Assembly: GCA_003857395.1 (NCBI GenBank)
Contig: RPRC01000091.1
Span: forward strand, 1 to 46,512
Direction of reading: 5' to 3'
DNA length: 46,512 bases
From: Geobacter sp.
GTDB taxonomy: Bacteria > Desulfobacterota > Desulfuromonadia > Geobacterales > Geobacteraceae
A program made the translations under genes and the position numbers. The notes beneath the pieces were generated by a model. It was given only the letters and a program-made list of their open reading frames with translations. It did no database searches and was not told where the DNA came from. Numbering within the stretch: position 1 is the stretch's first letter; every line of letters starts with the position of its first letter. Below are positions 36,332 through 46,389 of this stretch, in pieces.

Positions 36332-37195
36332 TTACCCATTGATCGATTCGGCTCCGGAAATGATTTCCATCAACTCCGTAGTTATAACAGCCTGGCGCGC
36401 CCGATTATACTTCAAGGTAAGCTTCGCGATCATCTCATTAGCATTTTTCGAGGCACTGTCCATTGCTGTCATCCTTGCACCATGTTCGGACGCGATAGAT
36501 TCAAGCATAGCATGGAACAATTGCACTTCGATATTCTTGGGAAAGAGTTCCGCAAGCAATTCCTCTTTCGTCGGCTCGTAAAGTGCTTCCGGATGGAACT
36601 CCTCGTCAGGACCTTGAGGAGGCTCAATCGGCAGTAGTTGCTTAAGAGTGATTTCCTGCGTCATGACACTCTTGAAAGCATTATAGAGCAAAAAAACTTC
36701 ATCATACTCATCAGCAAGATACCCTTCGATCAATTCATGCCCGATAAGTGAAGCTTCCTGATAACTCACAGTAGAAAGTATGTTTGAATAATTTTTCCTG
36801 ACGGATGCTCGCTTGCGCAGGAATTCGTACCCCTTCCGACCGATGGTCAGGAGGCTCATTTCCTTATATCGAGATGAGTTTTCACGAATAAAAGCTTCTG
36901 CTGCTTTACAAATATTGGCGTTAAATCCGCCACACAAGCCTCTGTCGGAGGTTACGACAACCAGGAGAGCTTTTTCCGAGTTTTCCTTGCGGGCAAGAGG
37001 ATGATCATTTGCCCCACCACTGCCGCTAAGTCTCACAAGAACCTCTGCAAGCTTCTCCGCGTAGGGACGAGCAGACTGAACTTTTTCCTGTGCACGGCGA
37101 AGTTTCGCGGCAGCGACCATTTTCATGGCTTTTGTAATCTGCCGCGTATTTTTAACCGAATTAATTCTTTTTCGAATACTTTTCAAACTTGCCAT
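36332..37195 (-). CDS. atpG: ATP synthase F1 gamma subunit
   Basis: A 287-residue rotor shaft subunit with the conserved N-terminus [24 protein letters not shown] and a C-terminal helix with [18 protein letters not shown]. Its two long helices fill the alpha/beta hexamer and turn with the c-ring. It sits between atpA and atpD as usual, 19 bases after atpA. Confidence 0.97.
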   Translation of the reverse strand: MASLKSIRKRINSVKNTRQITKAMKMVAAAKLRRAQEKVQSARPYAEKLAEVLVRLSGSGGANDHPLARKENSEKALLVVVTSDRGLCGGFNANICKAAEAFIRENSSRYKEMSLLTIGRKGYEFLRKRASVRKNYSNILSTVSYQEASLIGHELIEGYLADEYDEVFLLYNAFKSVMTQEITLKQLLPIEPPQGPDEEFHPEALYEPTKEELLAELFPKNIEVQLFHAMLESIASEHGARMTAMDSASKNANEMIAKLTLKYNRARQAVITTELMEIISGAESING

Positions 37196-37214
37196 AGGGC
37201 GATACCGTCCTTGT

Positions 37215-38735
<1,521 letters not shown>

Positions 38736-39278
38736 TCACCCCTTCTGTAATATATCCTGAATCTTTGCTAACTGGGTTCTGATGCTTCCATCTAAAACCT
38801 TATCGCCAATCTGGGTCACAACGCCTCCAATAAGGGAAGGGTCCGTCGCAACATCAAGAATAATCTTTTTCCCTGTTGTTTTCTCCAAAGCAGTGCGCAT
38901 CTCTTTCACCTGAGTCTCACCCAGAGGCAGAGCGGAGGTAATAGTGGAGCGAAGGATTCCTGCCTCCTCATCACCAAAAGTTCTGTAGCTCGATGCAATT
39001 TGGGAAAGCAAATAAATTCTCTTTTTATCGAGGACTAAGAGAAGGAAGTCACCAATTGTTCTGGAAATTCCAATTCTCGCTACCATAACTTTCACGAGTT
39101 CCCTCTTTGCTTCAGCCTGAATCCCTGGGTCAGACAACAAAGCTGTCGCTTCGGGACTTGATTCAAGGGCTTGGGAAAACACAGTCAACTCTGTGTAATA
39201 CTGCTCGACTGACCCCTGGCCCACGGCAATTTGAATAAGGGCCTTGGCATATCTTCGTGCAATAGCATTCGTGCTCAC
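38736..39278 (-). CDS. atpH: ATP synthase F1 delta subunit
   Basis: A 180-residue peripheral-stalk subunit that joins the b/b' dimer to the top of F1. It begins IARRYAKALIQIA and ends in the conserved DPSLIGGVVTQIGDKVLDGSI segment. The start is a GTG sharing one base with the atpF stop (TAGTG), preceded by GGAGGG. Confidence 0.95.
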   Translation of the reverse strand: MSTNAIARRYAKALIQIAVGQGSVEQYYTELTVFSQALESSPEATALLSDPGIQAEAKRELVKVMVARIGISRTIGDFLLLVLDKKRIYLLSQIASSYRTFGDEEAGILRSTITSALPLGETQVKEMRTALEKTTGKKIILDVATDPSLIGGVVTQIGDKVLDGSIRTQLAKIQDILQKG

Positions 39279-39886
39279 TATCCCTCCACTACCTTACTAA
39301 GATATTCATCAACAAATCTATCCTGATCATCTTGTGTTACTGACTGCTTCAAGGTGGTTGTTGCAAGCTGTACTGAGAGCCTGGCGGTTTCCGCCTGCAA
39401 TCTGGCAGTCGCCTGCTGGACTTCCTGATGTGCAGAAACCTGCGCCTGTTTGCGAATTCGTTCTGCAGCCTGATTTGCTTCCAAAATAATCCGCGCCTTC
39501 TCCGCTTCACCTTCCTGTTTGATTGCGGTATGGATTTCGTCAATTTCACGGGTAGCCTTTTCCAGCTTCTCACTATATTCAGCGAGCTTTCTTTCAGCCT
39601 CCGCCCTGATCTCGTCCGCCTCACGAAGCACTTTTTCAACATCAGCCCTGCGGGCTGCCAAGAGTCCTTTGACGTTTGCTTTTTTCATGGCCCAAGCCAA
39701 AATACCCGCGAGAAGCACAAAGTTGAAAAGTCGATAGGCAAAATCCTTTATTAAAAGGCCAGAATCTACATGGTGAGCAGTTTCGGATGCTAGGCCGGAT
39801 GTTGCGAGGAGGATGAGGCCAATGAAAACAGCTGACACAAGAAAAAGACTTCCTTTTTTAGGGAGTGTTCCGTTAAAAAAAATCAT
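39278..39886 (-). CDS. atpF: ATP synthase Fo subunit b
   Basis: A 202-residue b-type stator subunit. The N-terminal hydrophobic stretch (about residues 13-33) looks like a cleavable signal or extra membrane segment. A second span (about 50-68, YRLFNFVLLAGILAWAM) precedes a long charged coiled coil. Having two b-like genes in tandem (this and the next one upstream) implies a b/b' heterodimeric stalk. It overlaps the upstream gene by four bases and atpH by one. Confidence 0.92.
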   Translation of the reverse strand: MIFFNGTLPKKGSLFLVSAVFIGLILLATSGLASETAHHVDSGLLIKDFAYRLFNFVLLAGILAWAMKKANVKGLLAARRADVEKVLREADEIRAEAERKLAEYSEKLEKATREIDEIHTAIKQEGEAEKARIILEANQAAERIRKQAQVSAHQEVQQATARLQAETARLSVQLATTTLKQSVTQDDQDRFVDEYLSKVVEG

Positions 39887-40311
39887 GACAGGCTCCTTCC
39901 AAGGACTTTTTCACAGATTCGGTGAGAAAGTGAGTCTGCTTGAGCCGTAAGGAAAACTTGCGCTTTTTTAGCTTCCTTATCGATGGATTCACGAATCTTC
40001 GCAAGCTCAGCTGCCGCCTGGCTGCGGGCAGTCCCGATAAGCTGTGCTTCCTCTTCATGGGCTGCGCGAAGCATCTTGCTTCTTTCCTCGGTAGCATCAG
40101 CTTTGACTTTATGGAGTTTCTGCTCATACTGAGCCATTTTTTCCTGCACCTCCCGGTCAACAGCTAAGGTCTTTTCCTTTGAAGCAGATATTTCTGCCGC
40201 TCGATCAGACAGTACTTTCCGTATTGGTTTGTAAAGCAGGATATTCAATAATAACAAGAGCACCAGGAAGTTAACCGCCTGGAACAATAAAACTATGTCG
40301 ATATTAATCAT
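39883..40311 (-). CDS. atpF': ATP synthase Fo subunit b'
   Basis: A b'-type stator subunit: one N-terminal membrane helix (FQAVNFLVLLLLLNILLYKPI), then a coiled coil (about residues 35-142). I use the ATG at 40309-40311 (MINIDIVLLF), which has AGAGG upstream; a start at 40329 adds six unlikely residues. The length of 142 residues suits b'. It is the promoter-proximal gene of the ATP synthase operon. The Fo a and c genes (atpB, atpE) are absent from this window, as in other Desulfuromonadales where they form a separate cluster. Confidence 0.92.
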   Translation of the reverse strand: MINIDIVLLFQAVNFLVLLLLLNILLYKPIRKVLSDRAAEISASKEKTLAVDREVQEKMAQYEQKLHKVKADATEERSKMLRAAHEEEAQLIGTARSQAAAELAKIRESIDKEAKKAQVFLTAQADSLSHRICEKVLGRSLS

Positions 40312-40382
40312 GCCGGCACCTCTTCTCACCCGTTAGACCGAAATGTGCGATTGGACCGCTTGTACGGCCAAAAAGCATATGA

Positions 40383-40411
40383 TAGCTACCATACTGCCAC
40401 TTCGGTGTCAA
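40383..40411 (-). promoter_or_regulatory. Candidate promoter of the ATP synthase operon
   Basis: On the minus strand, a perfect TTGACA (40406-40411), 17 bases, then a poor -10 box TAGCTA (40383-40388), about 70 bases before the b' start. The 292-base gap between parB and atpF' otherwise shows no gene; a 93-residue frame there lacks family features. Confidence 0.4.
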
Positions 40412-40603
40412 TGAAATTTTATCTTCAGTGAAATTTTTTGCCCCAAAATAAAACTTTGAGTCACTGAGCATCCCAAAACCAGAAAAATCAGTTACTTCCC
40501 TAAAGGTGTTTTTGTAAGACTTTTTTATATTTCTCCCACACTTCACAGAGCAGGAATAAAAGCAATGAACCACAAATAAAATCACTGCAACACCTGAAAG
40601 CTT

Positions 40604-41440
40604 TCAGGGTTTAAGAATGTCAATAATTCTGGTTAGTTCATCCATTGAGGAGAAGGATATCTCCACCTTCCCGCCCTTACCGCTCTGTCGAATGGCGACC
40701 TTTGTCATAAAACGGCGCTTGAGGTTGTCAACAACTGCCGTTAACTCGGGAGCAGGAATTGTTTTCTGCCGCGCTGAACGCTTTGACTTCAAACGCTTGA
40801 CCAGGTTCTCTGTTTCTCGCACCGAAAGATGCTTTGAGAGTATCTCCTGACGTGCATGCCCCATAAGATCATTCGATTCAAGGGAAAGAATGGCACGGGC
40901 ATGACCCATTGTGAGACGCTCATCAAGAATATCGTTCTTAATCTCAGGGGGTAGTTTCAATAATCGCAGAGAGTTGGCAACCGTAGAGCGGTCTTTGCCT
41001 ACCCTGCGAGCCATCTCTTCCTGGGAAAGGTGGAATTTTTCAATCAGTGAGTGAAAAGCCTCCGCCTGTTCAATGACATTCAAGTCCTCACGTTGAATAT
41101 TTTCAATAAGCGCGATCTCTAAAGCGGCATCATCCGATACATCCAGGATAACAACGGGCACTTCACGGAGACCCGCCTTCTGTGCGGCACGCCAGCGACG
41201 CTCTCCGGCTACGATTTCGTAGTGTTCCTGCAACTTTCTAACAACCAGAGGCTGAATAATTCCCTTTTCACGAATCGAAGCGGCCAACTCCTCCAGCTTC
41301 TCCAGGGAAAATTTCTTGCGCGGTTGCTCGCTGTTAGGCTTAATTTCCTCAATAGGGCAGGAGAAGTAGTTCTTAGCTTCATCCTCAACAACCTCAAGAA
41401 GAGCAGCCATGCCTCTGCCAAGGCCGGTTTTTTTAACCAT
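40604..41440 (-). CDS. parB: Chromosome partitioning protein ParB
   Basis: A 278-residue CTP-dependent DNA clamp that loads at parS sites. The N-terminal CTPase domain has the GERRWRA motif (79-85) and ENIQREDLNVIEQAEAF; the central helix-turn-helix contains MARRVGKDRSTVANSLRLL; a C-terminal dimerisation domain follows (about 225-278). The ATG overlaps parA by eight bases. The pair belongs to the chromosomal (not plasmid) class, which suggests that the replication origin is not far away. Confidence 0.96.
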   Translation of the reverse strand: MVKKTGLGRGMAALLEVVEDEAKNYFSCPIEEIKPNSEQPRKKFSLEKLEELAASIREKGIIQPLVVRKLQEHYEIVAGERRWRAAQKAGLREVPVVILDVSDDAALEIALIENIQREDLNVIEQAEAFHSLIEKFHLSQEEMARRVGKDRSTVANSLRLLKLPPEIKNDILDERLTMGHARAILSLESNDLMGHARQEILSKHLSVRETENLVKRLKSKRSARQKTIPAPELTAVVDNLKRRFMTKVAIRQSGKGGKVEISFSSMDELTRIIDILKP

Positions 41441-42206
41441 TTACTCCCTCCCGTTCAATGATCTCTTTGGCCAACTCGAGATAGCTGGAAGCCCCCCGCG
41501 AAGAGATATCATAGAGAATAATCGGCTTACCATGACTTGGAGCCTCGGAAAGCCTGACATTGCGGGGGATTACAGTCCTGAACGCGGTTTCGCCAAAATG
41601 CTGGCGGATCTCTTCACTGACCTGACGTGAGAGGTTATTCCTCCCATCGTACATGGTCAACAGAATACCTTCAATCGCGAGGGCGGGGTTAAGGCCTTTT
41701 TTAACCAAGCGAATGGTCTTGAGAATTTTGGAAAGGCCCTCCATAGCATAGAATTCGCATTGAAGCGGTACGAGAACCGACTTGGCAGCAACCATGGCGT
41801 TCAATGTCAGGAGTCCCAATGAGGGCGGACAGTCAATGAGAATATATTCGTAGGAAGCCTCCATGACTGCCAGAATTCGGGCAAGTCGCTGCTCCCTGTT
41901 GGGAAGCAAAACAAGCTCCAACTCCGCGCCAGCAAGGTCATCGCTGGAAGGGAGGATATCCAGCCCGGGGAGGTGAGTTTTTAGCACAGCAGCAAATGGA
42001 TCAGCATCGTTAACAAGGGAATGATAGATATTTTCGCGTTGAGAATCTCTCTCAACACCGACACCGCTCCCGGCATTGCCTTGGGGGTCCATATCCACGA
42101 GAAGGGTTCTTTTTTCGGCAACGGCAAGGGAAGCTCCCAGATTCACCGCAGTCGTGGTTTTTCCGACGCCGCCTTTTTGATTAGCTATACAGATTATCTT
42201 GGCCAT
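41433..42206 (-). CDS. parA: Chromosome partitioning ATPase ParA (Soj)
   Basis: A 257-residue deviant Walker-type ATPase. The motif KGGVGKTT is at residues 11-18, with VDMDPQGNAGSG and IDCPPSLGLLTLNAM downstream. The protein lacks the N-terminal DNA-binding extension of plasmid ParA, so it is of the Soj type. It forms an operon with parB. The usual upstream neighbours mnmG and rsmG are not here; instead there is a 550-base gene-free region. Confidence 0.97.
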   Translation of the reverse strand: MAKIICIANQKGGVGKTTTAVNLGASLAVAEKRTLLVDMDPQGNAGSGVGVERDSQRENIYHSLVNDADPFAAVLKTHLPGLDILPSSDDLAGAELELVLLPNREQRLARILAVMEASYEYILIDCPPSLGLLTLNAMVAAKSVLVPLQCEFYAMEGLSKILKTIRLVKKGLNPALAIEGILLTMYDGRNNLSRQVSEEIRQHFGETAFRTVIPRNVRLSEAPSHGKPIILYDISSRGASSYLELAKEIIEREGVNG

Positions 42207-42345
42207 AGAGATTGTGTACTTCTGGGTCTGTTGTTGTTTGAAGCCGTTATCCGGCTGGTTGGCATCTTAACGGAAAGTTGATTTTGTAGGAAAGTACCAC
42301 AAAAGGTGCTATTTTAGAAGAATATTTTCAGGTCCACAACCCCCA

Positions 42346-42368
42346 TGTTTCATGAATGTTCCACGAAA
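42346..42368. promoter_or_regulatory. parS-like half-sites near parA
   Basis: TGTTTCATGAA (42346-42356) and TGTTCCACGAAA (42357-42368) stand side by side. Each matches the left half of the parS consensus (TGTTTCACGTGAAACA or TGTTCCACGTGGAACA) at seven to nine leading positions but lacks a proper right half. They lie 140-162 bases upstream of parA. Confidence 0.3.
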
Positions 42369-42646
42369 TCAATTGAACGATTCTTTTAAATACATCGTTC
42401 TTGAGCACCAAGCCCTGACAGTTTCCCAAGAGTTATTATAGGAGGCGAAAAGCAGCCAGTCTCTCCCTGCCCCAAGACAGCAGCAACGGCACTAGTTCAG
42501 GCACACCTTTCTATTGGAAGCTGATAGTAACGGATTTTCAAAGAACAAATGCCAGCAGAGACTTTATTGGCATGGAATAGTTGCTAGTGAAGTAAACCAA
42601 GAATACATTGTCGGACTGAACACCATAATTCTTAAGGAGTAAATAT

Positions 42647-42664
42647 CCCCCACCTGAGGTGGGG
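42647..42664. repeat. GC-rich palindrome downstream of pta
   Basis: CCCCACCT and AGGTGGGG (42648-42664) form eight-base arms around a single G. It lies five bases from the larger 43-base hairpin and has no T-run. Confidence 0.55.
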
Positions 42665-42669
42665 CGCAC

Positions 42670-42712
42670 CTATTTAGTTTTCATCCGGAGTTTCCGGATG
42701 AAAACTAAATAG
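42670..42712. repeat. Perfect 20-base inverted repeat downstream of pta
   Basis: Arms at 42670-42689 and 42693-42712 are perfectly complementary over 20 bases with a three-base GTT loop. The outer half (TATTTAGTTTT) is AT-rich and the inner half (CATCCGGA) GC-rich. On the minus strand it begins 46 bases after the pta stop and could end transcription or protect the mRNA 3' end, although it lacks a classical U-tract. Confidence 0.75.
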
Positions 42713-42757
42713 AATTACCAGGGAGTACGTTCCAAATAAATTCGCAGGCCTTTACGA

Positions 42758-43756
42758 TTACTGTGCCTGCACTGCGGTAATTGCCGCAACACCGACAATA
42801 TCCTCCACGGAACATCCGCGGGAGAGATCGTTCACCGGCTTAGCCAGTCCCTGAAGGATCGGTCCGATAGCTTCGGCGCCTCCGATCCGTTCCGTGAGCT
42901 TATAGCCGATGTTCGCGGCGTCAAGGTCAGGGAAGATAATTACGTTTGCCTTGCCTGCTACAGGGCTTCCGGGAGCTTTCTTTTCGCCAATACTGGGGAT
43001 CAGTGCGGCATCAGCCTGAAGCTCACCGTCGATCAGAAGAGTCGGGTCGATCTGCCTGGCTATTTCGAGCGCCTTGGTTACCTTTTCCACATCAGGGTGG
43101 GAAGCACTACCCTTGGTGGAGAAGGAAAGCATGGCTACCCGGGCATCAACGTCAAGGAATGCCTTGCAATTGCGAGCAGTTGCAACAGCAATTTCCGCAA
43201 GGGCCTGTGAATCAGGGTTGGGGTTAACGGCACAGTCAGCAAAAAAGAGGATGCCGTCTTCACCGAAGTTCGTGTCCTTGGAAATCATCACGAAGAATGA
43301 GGAAACGGTCTTGATGCCAGGGGTGGTTCCAATGGTTTGAATGGCTGACCTGATAACACTGCCGGTGGTGCTGGTTGCGCCTGCCACGCAGCCTCCGGCA
43401 TCGCCCATGCGAACCATCATTCCGGAGAAATAGAGATTGTCTTCGTCAGTCAGGAGCTTGCGGGCATCTTCCGGGGTCAGCCCCTTCTTTTTGCGCAGCT
43501 CAACAAGAGCATCCACATAAGATTCGAGTTGCGGAGCGGTGCAAGGGTCAAGTATCTCGACACCAACGAGATTTGCGCCCTGGGCTGCTGCCGCTTCATT
43601 CACCCTTTCCGGGTTCCCCAGCAGTACAACCTTTGCGAGTCCTTGCGCAACTATCTTTTCCGCCGCAAACAACATTCTGTCATCGTAACTCTCCGGGAGT
43701 ACCACGATTTGCGGGTTTGATTTTGCCTTTGCCTTGATTTTGTCGATAAAATGCAT
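42758..43756 (-). CDS. pta: Phosphate acetyltransferase Pta
   Basis: A 332-residue PTA/PTB-family enzyme that interconverts acetyl-CoA and acetyl phosphate. It has no N-terminal DRTGG/AAA extension, so it is the short class I type. Recognisable segments are [56 protein letters not shown] and [26 protein letters not shown] precedes the ATG. It follows ackA by 38 bases and forms the ackA-pta operon for substrate-level ATP synthesis or acetate activation. Confidence 0.97.
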   Translation of the reverse strand: MHFIDKIKAKAKSNPQIVVLPESYDDRMLFAAEKIVAQGLAKVVLLGNPERVNEAAAAQGANLVGVEILDPCTAPQLESYVDALVELRKKKGLTPEDARKLLTDEDNLYFSGMMVRMGDAGGCVAGATSTTGSVIRSAIQTIGTTPGIKTVSSFFVMISKDTNFGEDGILFFADCAVNPNPDSQALAEIAVATARNCKAFLDVDARVAMLSFSTKGSASHPDVEKVTKALEIARQIDPTLLIDGELQADAALIPSIGEKKAPGSPVAGKANVIIFPDLDAANIGYKLTERIGGAEAIGPILQGLAKPVNDLSRGCSVEDIVGVAAITAVQAQ

Positions 43757-43794
43757 GCTGCCCTCCCCTTATATACTTGTCCGCACCGGATTCG

Positions 43795-45057
43795 CTAGTT
43801 AGTTTTAAAATCAGCTCTCGCAAAAGAATATTCAAAGTCCATATGGTCAGAATAACTTCCATCGAGGATAGCAGCAACATCCTCGGTGAAAACCAACTCC
43901 TCATCAGTGGGGATGACATAAACTTTGACAGGCGAGTCATCAGTCGAAACCAGACATTCTCGACCCTTCACCGCTTCACGATTCCGTTCTTTATCAAGGC
44001 AAATTCCCATATGGTCCAACCCTACAAGAGCCGCCTCACGAATTTGCCAACCCCGCTCCCCGACACCCGCAGTGAATACAACGGCATCGAGTCTTCCCAA
44101 AATAGCCATATAGCTACCGATATATTTTTTCAGCCGATATGATTCGATTTCCAGTGCAAGCGTGCTAAGCTTGTCGCCTTGCATGGAGTGCTCTATTACA
44201 TCACGCCGATCTGTAAAACGCTTGGTTATGCCGAGTATCCCGCTCTTTTTGTTGAGAACGGCATCAATCTCCTTGGCAGAAAGATTTTCCATCTGCATCA
44301 TGAAGGCGGGAATCGCAGGGTCAATATCCCCGCAGCGCGTCCCCATAACCGCACCTTCGAGCGGAGTAAGCCCCATGCTGGTATCAATCGAAACACCATT
44401 CTTGATAGCTGCATGAGAAACACCGTTCCCTATATGCATTGTAATAATATTACATTCGCTTGCGGGTTTTCCGAGCAAGACAGCGGCCCGCTTGGAGACG
44501 AAGAGGTGTGATGTCCCGTGAAAACCATAGCGACGGACACCATACTTCTCGTACCACTCATAGGGCAGTGGATAAATATAGGCATGCTCTGGCGCGGTCT
44601 GGTGAAATGCTGTGTCGAAGATTGCGATATGCGGAACATCAGGCAGGACTGCTTGGGCAGCCTCGATCCCAGCGATATTCGGAGGGTTATGAAGTGGCGC
44701 CAGGTGTTGGACTTCCTTGACGGTGTCCAAGACATGTTCATCTATCAAAACAGAACTGGTGAACTTCTCTCCTCCATGCACAACCCTATGACCGACCGCA
44801 GAGATCTGGGTCATCTCTTTCAAAACCCCATGCTCAGGATCCGTCAGGGTCTGAATGATCAGATCCATGGCCACTGTATGATTCGGGCAATCAAATTCCC
44901 TTTTGTATTTTTCTCGGCCGGGCGCCTCTAAAACAATGAAAGAGCCGCCTATCGTAACACGCTCCACCAACCCCTTCGCAATGATCTCTTTCTTTTTCCA
45001 ATCAAAGAGCTGATATTTTACTGAAGAACTCCCACAGTTTATTGCTAAAATATCCAT
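43795..45057 (-). CDS. ackA: Acetate kinase AckA
   Basis: A 420-residue acetokinase that makes ATP from acetyl phosphate, and the reverse. I start at the ATG at 45055-45057, preceded by AGGAGGT; it gives MDILAINCGSSSVKYQLFD, the family N-terminus. The upstream in-frame start at 45108 is spurious. Other marks are GHRVVHGG, FDTAFHQT, YGFHGTSHLFVSKRAA and the late VFTAGVGERGWQIRE. It is promoter-proximal in the ackA-pta operon. Immediately upstream lie a small palindrome and the remains of an HTH-cupin regulator gene. Confidence 0.97.
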   Translation of the reverse strand: MDILAINCGSSSVKYQLFDWKKKEIIAKGLVERVTIGGSFIVLEAPGREKYKREFDCPNHTVAMDLIIQTLTDPEHGVLKEMTQISAVGHRVVHGGEKFTSSVLIDEHVLDTVKEVQHLAPLHNPPNIAGIEAAQAVLPDVPHIAIFDTAFHQTAPEHAYIYPLPYEWYEKYGVRRYGFHGTSHLFVSKRAAVLLGKPASECNIITMHIGNGVSHAAIKNGVSIDTSMGLTPLEGAVMGTRCGDIDPAIPAFMMQMENLSAKEIDAVLNKKSGILGITKRFTDRRDVIEHSMQGDKLSTLALEIESYRLKKYIGSYMAILGRLDAVVFTAGVGERGWQIREAALVGLDHMGICLDKERNREAVKGRECLVSTDDSPVKVYVIPTDEELVFTEDVAAILDGSYSDHMDFEYSFARADFKTN

Positions 45058-45083
45058 GCACAACCTCCTGGTATAGTTTTTAA

Positions 45084-45100
45084 GATACGTAGTATCTTCC
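45084..45100. promoter_or_regulatory. Palindrome in the ackA leader (possible operator)
   Basis: AAGATAC and GTATCTT form seven-base arms around GTA, 27 bases upstream of the ackA start codon. There is no U-tract, so an operator is more likely than a terminator. The binding factor is unknown. Confidence 0.4.
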
Positions 45101-45196
45101 ATTGACATGATTTTCTTATTGCTTCGAAACGAGGATTTGAACGGAAAGGACGTTTTTCATAGAAAATTTTACGTGGACGAAACACGTGCATAAGTC

Positions 45197-45758
45197 CTAT
45201 GACCCTGTCTTCTTAACAACGAGAACTGTTACTTTTGTACCGTCTTTAGAACGAAATCCATGCTCCAATGAAACATCCAGGTAGATGCTATCACCTTTTT
45301 TCAGCACGACTTCGTGTCCCTCAAGCGAAAGCTCAAACACTCCATGTAACACTTATATGAATGATTCACCATTATGGCTGTAGATATTGTACTCAATGAT
45401 ATTACTGGACAGGGTAATGATATACCACTGCTTTATATTTCGTTCCATTTGTGACAATGATTCACAAAAGAAACCATTTTCATTTCCATTAGATTTTCGA
45501 ATTTAAATACATGAAAGTAACTTTCGGGCATTTTTTTACTACCTCGTAGCTTTGAACTTCGTTTTTATCATCAGACAACGAGCTCATCTTAACGCAGCAA
45601 AATTCAGTCAATTTCGAAAAGGTTGAAATTGAGACATAAATACTGTTACTTTCAAGTAGTGAGATCATTGCTGAAGAAAGGCCATTTTCACGCGCCAGAT
45701 ACTTTTAAGTCATATAATTCGACAAACACAGTTTTTTAAAGACCCTCTTGCTTTTATT
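45197..45758 (-). pseudogene. Decayed HTH (XRE)-cupin transcriptional regulator
   Basis: Conceptual translation on the minus strand gives an XRE-type helix-turn-helix (KYLARENGLSSAMISLLES, then SISTFSKI). A linker (NEVQSYEVVKK) follows, then a cupin barrel (YNIYSHNGESFI, then VLHGVFELSLEGHEVVLKK and GDSIYLDVSLEHGF) ending at TAG 45197-45199. The frame is broken by at least a TAA at 45705-45707, a TGA at 45604-45606 and a TAA at 45353-45355 that replaces the usual tyrosine of FIYVL. Frameshifts occur in the middle. The 5' end is vague and meets the stop of the next gene. Such regulators often sit beside acetyl-CoA or CoA-ligase genes. Confidence 0.75.
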
Positions 45759-45759
45759 A

Positions 45760-46209
45760 TTATCTAGAGCTTTGCTGTTCTGTAATAAAATAACAAAGTC
45801 CTCTAACAACATCAAAGTGTATTTTTTCCTGTGATATAAGTTCTGTCAGAAGTTTTTTCGATTTATCGTCACTTGCATTATTAAGAAATTTCTTATAGTT
45901 GTTTATGCCATTCTCTTTACATTCCATGACTTCACGGTAAAAGTCAACTTCCTCCTTACACAAACCATTAATACCTTGATCTTTGACAATATGGGGGAAT
46001 ATTTTCAAAAATTCATGTATGTCTGGTTGATAGGCGTCATTTTCATGTAATACCTTGAAGTTCGTAATCCTATCAAGGTGCTTTTGTCCGTCCTTCAGTA
46101 ATGAATAAAACAGCATTTTCAAGCTTGCCAGAGAAGCTTCATCCGCAAGGTACTTATATAAATTAATTGATTCCTTCTCTTGCTTTACCGCACTACCAAG
46201 CACATCCAT
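45760..46209 (-). CDS. Ferritin-like (rubrerythrin-type) domain protein
   Basis: A 149-residue four-helix protein. Helix A has KQEKESINLYKYLADEA, helix C has EVMECKENGINNYKKF and helix D has SQEKIHFDVV, in the pattern of ferritin-like diiron proteins. In helix B the expected ExxH is changed to GQKH, so one iron ligand seems lost; an adjacent aspartate might substitute. There is no rubredoxin domain. GAGGAGG precedes TTG-ATG-ATG; the second ATG (46207-46209) is best spaced. The gene is clearly AT-richer than the ackA-pta genes next to it, which may point to separate origin. Its role, perhaps oxidative stress or iron handling, is inferred. Confidence 0.72.
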   Translation of the reverse strand: MDVLGSAVKQEKESINLYKYLADEASLASLKMLFYSLLKDGQKHLDRITNFKVLHENDAYQPDIHEFLKIFPHIVKDQGINGLCKEEVDFYREVMECKENGINNYKKFLNNASDDKSKKLLTELISQEKIHFDVVRGLCYFITEQQSSR

Positions 46210-46289
46210 CATCAACCTCCTCGAGACTCATCGTACACTTTACTTATCGATCTCCTACTATACTAAAAACCTGTTTCAACGAGAAAAAT

Positions 46290-46315
46290 GGCTGCCTGCC
46301 TTTCAGCAGGCAGCC
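46290..46315 (-). terminator. Intrinsic terminator of the aldehyde dehydrogenase gene
   Basis: GGCTGCCTGC (46290-46299) and GCAGGCAGCC (46306-46315) form a perfect ten-base-pair stem with a six-base loop, followed on the minus strand by ATTTTTC. It lies 75 bases beyond the stop codon at 46390. Confidence 0.85.
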
Positions 46316-46389
46316 GATGACATGTCAAGGGAGAAATGACTTGGGATTGCATGTATAAAGCGGTTTACCCAATGCCAACAGTGAAGACC

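Larger units (their letters stand above)
42207..42757. other. Gene-free region upstream of parA and downstream of pta
   Basis: About 550 bases without a supported gene. It contains parS-like half-sites (42346-42368) and two hairpins (42647-42664 and 42670-42712) close to the end of pta. A short open stretch on the plus strand ending at about 42643 (VNQEYIVGLNTIILKE, then stop) has no recognisable match and could be a remnant of a lost gene. Confidence 0.5.

Noticed and set aside
40304..40585. 93-codon minus-strand frame between parB and atpF'
   Set aside because: It covers the predicted atp promoter and overlaps the b' start, with no recognisable domain.
40593..40608. Perfect 16-base palindrome CCTGAAAGCTTTCAGG at the parB stop as a terminator
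   Set aside because: There is no loop-forming spacer of normal size and no U-tract after it on either strand; left as an unexplained small palindrome.
42346..42368. A full parS site
   Set aside because: Only left halves match; no complete 16-base palindrome is present.
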